Below, one piece after another: positions 23,134-32,820 of a stretch of 64,000 nucleotides of DNA. A program made the translations under genes and the position numbers. Under the pieces are notes generated by a model, which made no database searches, was not told where the DNA came from, and worked only from the letters and a program-made list of their open reading frames with translations. Origin of the DNA: Bemisia tabaci (lineage: Eukaryota; Arthropoda; Insecta; Hemiptera; Aleyrodidae); assembly GCF_918797505.1 (NCBI RefSeq), contig NC_092794.1:33408122-33472121 (forward strand). Reading direction: 5' to 3'. Within the stretch, counting starts at the first letter, position 1. Each line of letters opens with the position of its first letter.

Positions 23134-23489
23134 AAACCTCGAGTTTAAAATAGTTTTTCACTTGTTCACTCTGAAATCTTTTCAATGAACAGAATCTAGC
23201 AAACGTAAAGATAGTATAGATTTTCTGTTGTGACAAACTCAGAAAACTTAGAGCTTAAAATCGTATCACTTGTTCGCTCTGAAATTTTCTCAATGAACAG
23301 AATCTAGCAAACGTAAAGATAGTGTAGATTTTCTGTGGTAACAAACTCAGAAAACCCCGAGCTTAAAATAGTATCAGTTGTTCGCTATGAAATTTTCTTA
23401 GTGAACAGAATCTAGCAAACATTAAGATAGTGTAGATTTCCTTTTCTTACCGACTCGGAAAACGTTGAGCTTAAAATAGTATCTTTATC
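23134..23489 (+). repeat. 108-bp repeats ending at the PolB start codon
   Basis: Units start at 23134, 23243, 23351 and 23459 (AAAACCxCGAG then TTAAAATAGTAT). The fourth is cut short after about 31 bases by the ATG at 23490. Each unit therefore carries the sequence that lies immediately 5' of PolB, including the TTAAAATAGTAT TATA-like word. It looks like a promoter or leader amplified in tandem. Confidence 0.8.
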
Positions 23490-25256
23490 ATGGCTGCTCA
23501 AGAACAAACACAACAGATTGTTGAAACTTTCATCCAATGTGATATTTGTGATGAGTTTTATGCGGAGGGAGAGAATCATGAGCAATCTCCCGAACATATT
23601 GAAAAGATGTCCACCATGAAGGACACCTCATCACCTACCGACAACGATTAGAATCAAGAATATTGTGACACATGTAAAATATCATACGATAAAAGAGAAA
23701 AACATGAAGAATCTGCAAGTCACATAAGAAATTTGTTTGAGACTAAAGTACCGATAGTTCAAGTCGAGACTGCTTGTCAAAGCAGGTTGAAAACATTTTT
23801 CATCACAAACCTCCAACCGGAGATTCTCATCATCGATGACTACCTACTAACAGCTAAAGACCTCGTGATTGGAAAAATTAAAGAAGAACTCACCGACGAG
23901 GCATTGAAGGTAAATATACTAGTTTACGCCGAGTACGAGAAAGCTGACGATAAGGACAAGGAAGGAATGCAGTTGAAAAAATTTAAGACTAAAAACGAAG
24001 CTATTTTCGCGTCAACGGATCTGGACGAGTATTATGAAAAGTTCAGGGCCAATTAGATCAAAAAAGAGTCGTTCGATTTTCACATGAACGGATCCGGGTG
24101 GGTGCTGAAGAAGATACAGGGTATGGAGCTACGTGTCAACCGCTATTACGCGTTACATCGAGGAGGAACCTATGTTAAGGTGTCATTTTCAACGAAATAT
24201 GTTGTCAATGTAAATAACGGTGAAAATAACGATTGTTTCTTCTTCGCAATGTTGGCAAAGTTCGTCCCGAAGGAAAAGAAGTATAAATATGATCCGAATA
24301 AATATGTAGATATACTCCATCATTATGATTTCGATGATTATGATTTTTTTTTTGGTCGTTCGATTCCCCACGAGCATAGATGATATTATCAAATTCGAGA
24401 AAAGGAACAACGAGGTCTCGGTATTTGGGCTCCATGAGAGTTTGGTGTCCAACAAGAAAAAGTATACAGTTTACCCAATTAAAGTTGCCGACCCGGAAAA
24501 AGAGGACCACACCGACCTACTATGTCTCTCAACCCCCGTACCTTTCAGTTACCATTATTGCTGGATCAAGAACTTTGAACAACTTTTACGTAAACAGTTG
24601 ACAAAACATCAACATCGTATCTACATCTGCAAGAAATGCTTTACGCACAAGTACTCGATGGAGCAATTGAATCAACATAAAGTTCTTTGCTCTTTAGTTA
24701 GCAAAGACGCGTTCCTGGCTTCATTTCCCGTCGAGCGATCCTCAAATTCAAAAATCACCACAAGGAAATAAAACATAATTATGTAATTTATGCAGACTTT
24801 GAAGCCTACTTAGAACAAATTCATGGTGACTCGGAGCATCCAGCGTCTGCATATAGGCGACACATCTCAAATTCTTACGCTTACCTCCTCGTCACGGAGG
24901 ATCCCGAATTTAAAATGACGGAACCGAAACTGTACCGTGGCGAGGAGGCACATATCAAATTTCTGGACGATATAATCACTCTGGTAGGAAGAATCAGTAA
25001 CAGTTACAATGATAAAGAGGGAAAAGTAATCATGACAGATGAAGACCGGGCCTCATTTGAAGCGGAAAATAGGTGTGGACATTGCGAGGTGGATTTCTCA
25101 CAACCAGGTATCGTAAAGGTAAGGGATCATGACCATCAAAAAAGAGCGGGAGGGAAAACAGGGTCCAATTATCGAAAAGCCTTATGTTCAAATTGTAATC
25201 TTATTTTCCGACATGAAAAATGTGTTAGAGTCATCCTGCACAATGGAATTAGGTAC
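23490..25256 (+). pseudogene. polB: Polinton protein-primed DNA polymerase B, N-terminal part only
   Basis: Read in order: an N-terminal region with repeated CDICDEFY / CDTCKISY zinc-like pairs, an RLKTFFITN segment, and an NNGENNDCFFFAMLAKF block. Then come ICKKCFTHKYSMEQLNQHKVLC, the exonuclease I motif YADFEAYLE, an inserted HNH/endonuclease VII-type zinc module (CGHCEVDF, VRDHDHQKRAGG, LCSNCN) and the exonuclease II-like HNGIRYDL. This order is typical of Polinton PolB. The gene carries in-frame TAGs at 23649 and 24054 and frameshifts in the T run near 24345 and near 24740. It ends abruptly at repeat X; the whole palm/polymerase domain is absent. It is a dead fragment. Confidence 0.85.
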
Positions 25257-27197
25257 GATTTGGGTATTTTAGCCCCAAAATACCCAAATCACTGGTATTA
25301 TAAATCCCGTTATATTTTTGATAAGAAAGTGTCTTGATATAAATGCAATTGCTTTCAATATGTCTTGATTTTGTTACTTTAAACGTCTTTCCATGGATAG
25401 AAGTTCAATCATGACTAAGCTTTATTCATTCATGAATTGAAAGTAAGAAATCTACATCCCGAAAATCTACCGATTTGCCGTAAAATATCGCAGAAACTTG
25501 ATATACCGGGTCGATGTACCCACTCGTTGAATTTACGAATCAATTTCGTGAGTGCACATATGTAAAAGTCAATATGCTATAGTCATTTTGGGTGCCCTTA
25601 TTTTTCAAGAAACAATTACACGTAATTTCATTCCCGAAGAACCATCATTTTTCCGTATAAAATCGAAAAAATCGAAATATGTCCACTCCCTGACGTGAAA
25701 ATTAGATTCTACGTGTGAAAATGCTTATGCATCGATATGTCGAACAGAATTAATGTCAATCTCAAAATTTTTCTCAGAGGTTTGTGTTATTATCAGCTTC
25801 CCTTTAAACCCCGGTTCGATGGCCGAATCGGCTGCCAAAAAAGCAAGCCATTTTTGAAGGGTTCTATGAGAAATTCGTGATATTATCGGCTCTCAGGAAA
25901 TCACCTCATGGCTAAAACTGGTGGTATAAATGTTTGAGTGCTAGAATAATCGTATTTAAGAAACTAAGGCATTAAACTGTGGAGTCAATTTCTTTTTAAT
26001 AATATAACGGGATTTACTACGGGTGATTTAGCTATTATAGCCCCAGAATACTTTTAAAGCACCTTTACGTTCCCGAATCTCGACGGATTTTTTTTTTTTT
26101 TTTGCTTAAACGACTCAAGAGACACTGTAGTTAAAAACATAAAAAAAATTTCGATTTGAATGTATAAAACACGTTTAACTCGTTGAGGCACACTGTGTAT
26201 TGTATACTGTTGCTATTCGACCCTTGTCTGCAGGTAAAAATTTTTTCAGGGAAGTCCCTTGCAAGAGGCGAATTTTTTGTAATTACTCCCACTTTTTTCT
26301 CCGTTATATAGTGGAATTACTTGTGAAATTCTGAGGTCAATTTTATCTGATTGTAATTTATACATTTCTTTTTTTCCCCTTCATTATATTTTTTGTTTGG
26401 AGAATTCGAGGTTTTGTTGATTTCTTCAGATTCCAAATACTGTAACTTCTCTTCTGTTCGGCCGATTTTGATGAATGAGACCTCTTTTAATTCGTGTTTT
26501 AACGGAGAGTAAGAAAAAAATTGCTAAAAGCACGCGAAACATTTTTTTTTTTTGATAATTGGACGAATCCTAGCGTAACGGTGAAATGGTTAATGAAGCG
26601 TGAGTAATCGGGTCCCGGCGGCCGCTCGCCGGGATCCGGAGCTATTGTCTCTTTCGAGAATCCGACGCTGGAGTCAGGCGCGCGGAGGAGAAAGGGGTAG
26701 GTAGATTTCCATGTGTGCGCAAGTAGCTTCCTGTATGAGCCACGTTTAGCAAATGGTCTAATGAGTCTCGAGGCTCATCACAGATTGCACTTACGGCTGC
26801 CCTGGCTATCAGAGCAGTGTCACCAAATTTTGAAAAACATAACAGGGGTGTGGAGATCTGTCAAAGCAACGTTTTGAACAACACGGAGGAGTGCAATTGT
26901 CATGCGAGGAGTGCCGAACTGGTCAGCCATCCTCGAATCAGTTCGGTTGCTTTTGCTTATATTTGCATATTTTAAATCAGCGCGGCGCATTCTTAGGCTT
27001 TTTTTAAAAAAACCAAGTAACGTAATTCAAGAAAGAATCATAATTATTGACGGATAAATAAACTTTTTACACGCTTTGGAAAATCTTCGAAGCTCGCGGT
27101 AGTCACTTTTCGGTAAGGAACTAAGAGAATCGGTTATTGTATCGAGTGGGGGGTCGAAACGATCGCAAAGGCGGTATACTACGTATACGCGCCAAAA
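25257..27197. repeat. Repeat X, copy 1 (between PolB and ATPase fragments)
   Basis: It shares long blocks with 31203-32820 and (inverted) 53041-57377: AAATCCCGTTATATT, AAACGTCTTTCCATG, TTCATTCATGAATTGAAAG, and the right end GGCGGTATACTACGTATACG then CGCCAAAA. Its left edge is a palindrome, TTTGGGTATTTTAGCC with CCAAAATACCCAAA. No gene is recognised inside. It replaces the polymerase domain of PolB. Confidence 0.75.
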
Positions 27198-27228
27198 TGA
27201 CTGTCCGATAAAATAGGGAACGATTACG

Positions 27229-27516
27229 ATGCGACTCGTCAAGCAAAGGAAGTCACTGCGAGTCCCAAACCTCGACAAAGGGAAAAAGCAAAATGAAAAT
27301 CGCCGACAACGACGACGACACACTGAATTGTTACCGGACAGTATCCGTTGCATCGTTTGCGGACCGTCCGACTGCGGTAAAACAAACGTGATGGTTTGCT
27401 TGCTACAACATCCGAACGGATTGAAGTTCCGCAACGTGTAATTGTACTCCAAGATACCTTTCCAACCCAAGTACGAAGAACTGCGTCGGATTTTCGACGG
27501 AATCGACGGTCTATAA
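27229..27516 (+). pseudogene. Polinton packaging-type ATPase, fragment
   Basis: Contains LLPDSIRCIVCGPSDCGKTNVM, whose GPSDCGKTN is a Walker A (P-loop) motif, and then SKIPFQPKYEELRRIFDGIDG. In Polintons the homologous ATPase is thought to pump DNA into a capsid. A TAA interrupts the frame at 27439-27441 and a second stop closes it at 27514. Walker B and the rest of the domain are missing. The ATG lies just after repeat X. Confidence 0.7.
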
Positions 27517-28221
27517 GATGAATAATAAATAAATATAATAAATAAATATAAGATAAATTAACATTCGTCGATAGTTTATTCGCTTTCTACGGATCACCAA
27601 GAAATATGAACAATGATGATGATGACTCAAAGGAGGAGGAGGATGATGATGAAGACGATGATGCGTTCCAAGATGCAACGGATAAAGAACATTCGATGGG
27701 TCGCACTGAAGACGACGTCAATTCTCGAGGCACGAACACTGCCCCGCACGTACAGTTCTACTTGGACGATCTGGAGAAAAATCCAAAACAGTCCGATACC
27801 GCGTATGGTGTGCGGAAAGCAATCAACGGAATCTTTCTTATCGGAAACCGAACCATAAGTTTCGATTCGGACGGACGACTAATCTTGGACGGTGGCGACA
27901 ACGATGACGAAGAGGTGTTCGAACCGACACCCAGGTTCTTGGAGCTCCTTTTTGAGAAACATCCGGGTAATTACACAGCAGATGATCGCGCTAAATTCCA
28001 ACGAGTAGTTTCGCTCACCAATGCGCATTGTTGGGATAATCTTCCACACGGTAGACCCAAGTTGAACCCCAGTCGTAAATACTGCAATCTCATCAAACCT
28101 TTGTTCGCTACATCGACTCCGAGATCAACGAGGAAGTCATTACGTAAAAAATTGAAAAAAGGCTCCGGTATCAAAATTCATCGTGCGAAACGGGAACTCG
28201 TCTATTGGGACGATCCGAACG

Positions 28222-28944
28222 TGTCGGGTCCGGAGTGGAAAAAGAGAGGGAACCGGAGGACCGTACTAGAAAAAAGGGAAAAAAAGGAGGAAAGGAAAAT
28301 CCATCTGGGGGACAGAACCCAAGGCAACTAGGCGAACCGCATACCTAGGCATCCCACCACGAGAAGAAGAAAGCATAAACTAAAATCGGAGAAATAAAGC
28401 GGAAAGAAAACCTGAACGGAAACTCAACTGGTCAGAAAACAAGATGAACGAGAAAACCTAACATACGAAAAGCATCACCACGGCATGGCACTTCGTGGTG
28501 GCATGTCAGGGTATGTACGTCCTGACGCAACTCGAGGAATGAACGTCTCGAGGGAATCTCTCAGGGAATGGACGTCCTGAGGCAACTCTCTTTCTAGGGA
28601 ATGGACGTCCTAGAAAGGAGAGAAAAGGAAAAAGACAAGGAGTCGGCTTACTCTAAGGCGTTGCAAGAACGGAGAAGCTAGACACGGGGGAACTCTTGTC
28701 GTTGGCCTTCTCTAGAGCTGATCGCAGACTGATCGCCGCCGCGGCCACTCTCCTGACCGTCGCCGTGGGTCGCTGCGTGCGCGTGGGCTTGCGCACTGGT
28801 CACTTGGCGCCTGCGCACAACGACTCACGATCAGGAGTGGGGCCGGCAACGGAGTCGCGGCAGAGCGACTGCGACTGGCTGGCGATCCCGCGCTAAAACT
28901 AAGCCAAAAACTAAAAAACCTCTTTTTGGGCGTAAGACCCAACA
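28222..28944. mobile_element. Solo LTR (723 bp)
   Basis: It begins TGTCGGGTC and ends GACCCAACA (imperfect inverted ends, TG...CA), and an exact 5-bp duplication GAACG flanks it at 28217-28221 and 28945-28949. Removing the insert and one duplicate restores an uninterrupted reading frame in the host gene. A 5-bp duplication with TG...CA ends is typical of Ty3/gypsy- or BEL-type LTRs. No internal retroviral genes remain. AAATAAAG near 28393 may be its polyadenylation signal. Confidence 0.88.
28476..28617. repeat. Array of five hairpins with a near-constant loop
   Basis: Stems and loops in order: CACCACG/CGTGGTG around GCATGGCACTT (28476-28500); TCAGG/CCTGA around GTATGTACGT (28506-28525); CTCGAG/CTCGAG around GAATGAACGT (28531-28552); CTCAGG/CCTGAG around GAATGGACGT (28560-28581); CTTTCTAGG/CCTAGAAAG around GAATGGACGT (28590-28617). 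The loops are nearly the same while both sides of each stem change together, so pairing is preserved. The array lies within the solo LTR. Confidence 0.85.
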
Positions 28945-29085
28945 GAACGAGTTAGTTCAACCCCTCGTTTTACTTGTAGCTTCGAAACAAGCTGGTCACA
29001 CCGATCACGATCGTGAAATGCTAAGTATCGTCGAAAAGCTTCGCGAAGCGGATTCCATCCACTAAATATAGGTTCCGCACAAAAA

Positions 29086-29420
29086 ATGAGTCACGCCGAC
29101 CGGTTTGGAAGATCGAAAGGGACTTACGTTCGCAACACGAAGCATAGTCCCAAAGGTGACCCCTCTTACTGGATCCCGACGGGAATTATCTCGTTTCTAA
29201 CAAACGGATCCGACAACTGCAAGATCCTGAAGAGGATACCGCCGCTGTGAACAAACAATGGACAGACTCGAGGTGGACGGAAGTTATGAATTCGACGCAG
29301 CTTTGTTTGGAGAAAATGGAAGAATACAAAAGTATCACGCAACGACTCGAGACGAAATTATCACGATTGGAAAATAGGATCAGTCAATTAGAGGTTGTGA
29401 ATCGAGCGAAAGGTAAATAG
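29086..29420 (+). pseudogene. Polinton small coiled-coil protein, first paralogue (frameshifted)
   Basis: Starts MSHADRFGRSK like the following gene and keeps SNKRIRQLQDPEED, VNKQW and a C-terminal heptad-rich tail (TQRLETKLSRLENRISQLEV). The start and the rest are in different frames, with the break near 29161. Together with the next gene it forms a tandem duplication. Function unknown. Confidence 0.6.
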
Positions 29421-29427
29421 TGTTGCG

Positions 29428-29736
29428 ATGAGTCACACTGACGGTTTTGGCCGATCGAAATTACGCCGCGGTCCAAAAGGTGACGGATTCTCACTGGATT
29501 CCGACGGAAATTATATCGTATCGAACAAACGGATTCGTCAAGTACAAGATCCCGAAAGCGATGAGGATGCGGTGAACAAACAATGGTCCGAAGGGAAGTG
29601 GAAGGAAGCCATGAAATTAGGTCAACACTGTCTGGAGCGTATCCACCAACTTCAGCAATCTTACAATCGTCTGGCTAAAATAGTAGCATCGAAACAGCAT
29701 TTGAATCGAGAGAGCGGACGACGACGTCGACGGTAA
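29428..29736 (+). CDS. Polinton small coiled-coil protein, second paralogue
   Basis: An intact 102-residue frame: MSHTDGFGRSKLRRGPKGDG, LDSDGNYIVSNKRIRQVQDP, VNKQWSEGKWKEAM, a helical HCLERIHQLQQSYNRLAKIV and a poly-Arg end. It starts 8 bases after the first paralogue stops, and the integrase ATG lies 5 bases beyond its stop, so the three look cotranscribed. A degenerate copy of its 3' part recurs at 49780-49935. The basic tail suggests nucleic-acid binding; this is inference. Confidence 0.6.
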   Translation: MSHTDGFGRSKLRRGPKGDGFSLDSDGNYIVSNKRIRQVQDPESDEDAVNKQWSEGKWKEAMKLGQHCLERIHQLQQSYNRLAKIVASKQHLNRESGRRRRR

Positions 29737-29741
29737 TCATC

Positions 29742-30682
29742 ATGTCGGCAGAAAAACGTGGGATCGTCGAGGAGTTACATAAACCTGCACAACGAAACTA
29801 TCCGCGTCGTAAAGCACGGATTCTCGGATTGTTCGATTTATGGCAAGCCGATCTCGTTGAGATGCAACCGTACGCCTCGGTCAACAAAGGATACAGATAT
29901 CTCCTCACCGTCATCGACACGTGCTCGAAAAAGGCGTCGGCCGAACCGCTCAAATCGAAAACGGCCACGGATGTCACTTATGCCATGCAACGCGTTCTCA
30001 AAGCAGCCGGAAAGTCACCGAAACATTTACAAGTCGATATGGGCTCGGAATTCTACAACTCCAAATGTCAAGCATTGATCACAAGATCAATATGTACAGC
30101 TCGGACTCGACAACGAAAGCCTCTTTTGTCAAGCGATTCAACCGAACGCTCAAAACGAAGATGTGGAAAGAATTCAGCGCGCAAGGATCTTACAAGTGGG
30201 TAGATCTATTACCGAAACTCATCCGTGAATATAACGGGAGCGTTCATCGCACCATCGGGATGAAACCAATCGATGTCACCGGAAAGGATGTACCGATGAT
30301 GCTGCAAAAGCTTCGTGGGCCGCCGCTGAGTAAAATTGAAAAGAGACGTCTGGCTAGACGAAAACTGAAAGTCGGTGATCATGTCCGGATCTCGAGACTC
30401 AAAGCCATGTTTGAGAAAGGATACACACCGAATAGGAGCACGGAAATTATCAAGATTGTCAGCGTCAATCCGACCGTTCCGATCACGTACGATCTGAAAG
30501 ACGCGCACGATACGATCATCAAAGGAAAATTCTACCGCGAAGAACTCCAACCCACCAACTATAGGGTTAGGTACGTTCCTGGTGGAGAAAATTTTGCGTC
30601 GCAAGAAAACCAGGCCTTTGTCAAATGGTCGGGTCTGGACGCGAGTCACAACAGTTGGATCGATAGTAAGGATCTCGTTTAA
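29742..30682 (+). pseudogene. Polinton integrase with chromodomain, frameshifted
   Basis: The retroviral-type catalytic core begins at LFDLWQADLVEM (first Asp) and continues through LLTVIDTCSKKA and VDMGSEFYNSKCQ (second Asp). The frame breaks near 30078, where about 7 bases are missing relative to the copy at 52000. It resumes with FVKRFNRTLKTKMWKEF, where the expected catalytic Glu before RFNRTLK is Lys. An SH3-like DNA-binding segment (KVGDHVRISRLKAMFEKGY) and a C-terminal chromodomain (FVKWSGLDASHNSWI) complete it. In active elements it joins the ends to target DNA. This copy is inactive twice over. Confidence 0.85.
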
Positions 30683-30722
30683 ATAGTATACATTCTCTTC
30701 TCAGTATCGCAAGGAAGAAATC

Positions 30723-31073
30723 ATGATCGATCAAATAATTCTCATCATCGTAACCGTCGTTGGAGTGAATTCCACAACGGTGGCGGAAAACTCATCCGAA
30801 GCAAACATCACAATGTGCCCGGTCTATCCGGAAATCAAATGCGCACCCTTTACCTTGACGGACGTTCTTCTATTCATCTTGAGTTTACTGGCGCTCATTT
30901 GTTCCGCTCCGTACTTGTACTCCAAGTACCTATCATCCGACTGCAAGTTCCGTTTCATCAGGATATCCCGTAAGAATAACAATCGGAATGTCGATGACAT
31001 AAGTGTTGATTTAATAAGTTCGGAGAAGGAGAAGGGATCGACGTTTGTGGTTGACAACCCTCACGTTTTTTAA
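30723..31073 (+). CDS. Polinton small type I membrane protein, right copy
   Basis: An intact 116-residue frame. A hydrophobic start (MIDQIILIIVTVVGVNS) fits a signal peptide, and a short ectodomain with sequons NST, NSS and NIT and three cysteines (TMCPVYPEIKC and one later) follows. One transmembrane helix (LTDVLLFILSLLALICSAPY) and a basic/polar tail of about 50 residues complete it. A near-identical but frameshifted copy lies inverted in the left TIR. It lies 40 bases after the integrase stop. I do not recognise the family; a role in membrane interaction of virus-like particles is only speculation. Confidence 0.65.
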   Translation: MIDQIILIIVTVVGVNSTTVAENSSEANITMCPVYPEIKCAPFTLTDVLLFILSLLALICSAPYLYSKYLSSDCKFRFIRISRKNNNRNVDDISVDLISSEKEKGSTFVVDNPHVF

Positions 31074-31202
31074 ACGCGTACGTTTTCTGAACGCGCTTGT
31101 TTTCTAAACGCGTACGTTTCTGGAACGCGTGCGTTTTTTAAACGCGAACTGTTTTAAACTGTAACAGTTTTCCACCAAAGAAGAAGAAGAAAAAAAAAAA
31201 AA

Positions 31203-32820
31203 CAAGCAGTGAACTCCAAAACAATGTGTTGATAAGGCGCGTCATTAACTCGCACATATCAACCCCTTTAGTTTCATTTACAGAGATTTCAAAATAGGCA
31301 AGCAGCACAAAAGAGAATTCACGATCCAACACTGCAAGGTCAACGACGTACCTTGACGAGACCTTGAATTGTGAATCTAGAAAGCTATTCGAACGAATTT
31401 AAGTTTTTTGATCTGCCTGAAGCAAAATTTTCTGAGATTCTTGAAGAATAGTGCTCTGGAATAATTTAAGCGAAGAAAGGAAAAATTCTGTCGAACTCCT
31501 GGAAGATAAAGTCGATTTTAAGATATTTTGGGGCTAAAATACCCAAATCATCGGTAGTATAAATCCCGTTATATTATTGAAAAGAAATTGACTCGATATA
31601 AATTGCATTAAATGTGTCTTGATTTTGTTAATTTAAACGTCTTTCCATGCAAGGAAGTTCAACCATGTCCATGCCGTATTCATTCATGAATTGAAAGTAA
31701 GCAATCTGCATCCCGAAAAGCTACCGATTTGCCGTAAATAATCGCAGAAACTTGATATACCTACCAGGTCGATGTACCCACTCGTTGTATTTACGAATCA
31801 ATTTTGTGAGTGCACGTATGTAAAAGTCAATATGCTGTAGTCATTTTGGGTGCATTAATTTTTCATGAAACAATAATATGTAAGTAATTTCAATCCCGAA
31901 AAAATCTGAGGTCAATTAAATTTAATTGTAATTTATATATTTCTTTTTTCCCTTCATTTTATTTTTTGCATGGAGAAATCGAGGTTTCGTAGATTTCTTC
32001 GGATTTCGAGTACTGTAATTTCTCTTCTATTCGGCCCATTTTTATGAATGAGGCCTCTTTTCATTCGTGTTTTAACGGAGGGTACCGAAGGAAAAAATTG
32101 CTAAATACACGCGAATCAATTTTGTTTTGAAAATTGGATGAACCCTAGCGTGACGGTGAAATGTTAAATCAAGCGTAAGTAATGGGATGAGGGACTGAGG
32201 GTCCCGACCGCACCGGGCGACCGTCAGCTATTGTACAACTGGAGACGCCGACGCAGTGATCAGGAGCGTGGTGAAGAGAGGGCTAAGTGGACTCCTGTAT
32301 GAGCCACGTTTACCAAATGGTCTAATGAGTCTCGAGGCTCATCACAGATTGCACTTACGGCTGCCTTGGCTGGCCCTGGCTATCAGAGCAGTGGTACCAA
32401 ATTTTGAAAAGCATAACAGGGGTGTGGAGATCTGTCAAAGCAACGTTTTGAACAAAACAAAGGAGTGAAATTCTCATGCGAAAAGTGCCGAACTGGTCAG
32501 CCATCCTTGAATCAATTCGCTTGCCTCTGCTCATATATGCATATTTTAAATCAGCGCGGATCATTCTTAGCCTTTTTTTTAAAAAAAAAAAACCAAGTAA
32601 CGTAGACTCTTGGTATTCATTGCACATAAACTAGAAAGCCCCAGAATGAGAAACAACATTAAATCATAATTATTGACGGACAACTAAACTTTTTACATGC
32701 TTTGGAAAATCTCAGAAGTTCGCGGTAGTCACTTTCCGGTAAGGAACTAAGGGACTCGGTTATTGTATCGAGTGGGGGGTCGAAACGATCGCAAAGGCTG
32801 TTACTACGTATACGCGCCAA
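31203..32820. repeat. Repeat X, copy 2 (in the Polinton right TIR)
   Basis: Begins CAAGCAGTGAACTCCA and ends GTATACGCGCC, matching both ends of the inverted copy at 53041-57377. It is shorter than that copy because internal blocks are missing. The left TIR shows the uninterrupted site. No inverted termini were found. It includes a stretch (32256-32468) whose translation, LEAHHRLHLRLPWLALAIRA, is also open in copy 3, but copy 1 does not keep the frame. Confidence 0.75.

Larger units (their letters stand above)
27606..29065 (+). pseudogene. Polinton acidic/basic structural-type protein split by a solo LTR
   Basis: The N-terminal part (27606-28221) begins with an acidic Asp/Glu run, continues through HVQFYLDDLEKNP, SDTAYGVRKAINGIFLIGNR and TPRFLELLFEKHP, and ends in a basic segment and VYWDDPN. 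After a 723-bp LTR insertion the coding sequence resumes at 28950 and encodes LLVASKQAGHTDHDREMLSI and a final helix, ending at 29063-29065. The YWDDPN-to-helix arrangement recurs in proteins of Polinton-like elements; the function is not known to me. Splitting and the insertion's own stops make it inactive. Confidence 0.75.

Noticed and set aside
22730..23489. CRISPR-like array
   Set aside because: Tandem units of 76 and 108 bp have no unique spacers, and the setting is a eukaryotic Polinton promoter region.
24189..24510. Minus-strand frames opposite PolB
   Set aside because: Shadows of the recognised plus-strand polymerase fragment.
28696..28942. Frames inside the solo LTR
   Set aside because: No similarity to retroviral proteins; they overlap the GC-rich end of an LTR.
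32256..32468. 70-residue frame in repeat X copy 2, also open in copy 3
   Set aside because: Two copies share it, but copy 1 does not keep the frame and the protein matches nothing I know; treated as repeat sequence.
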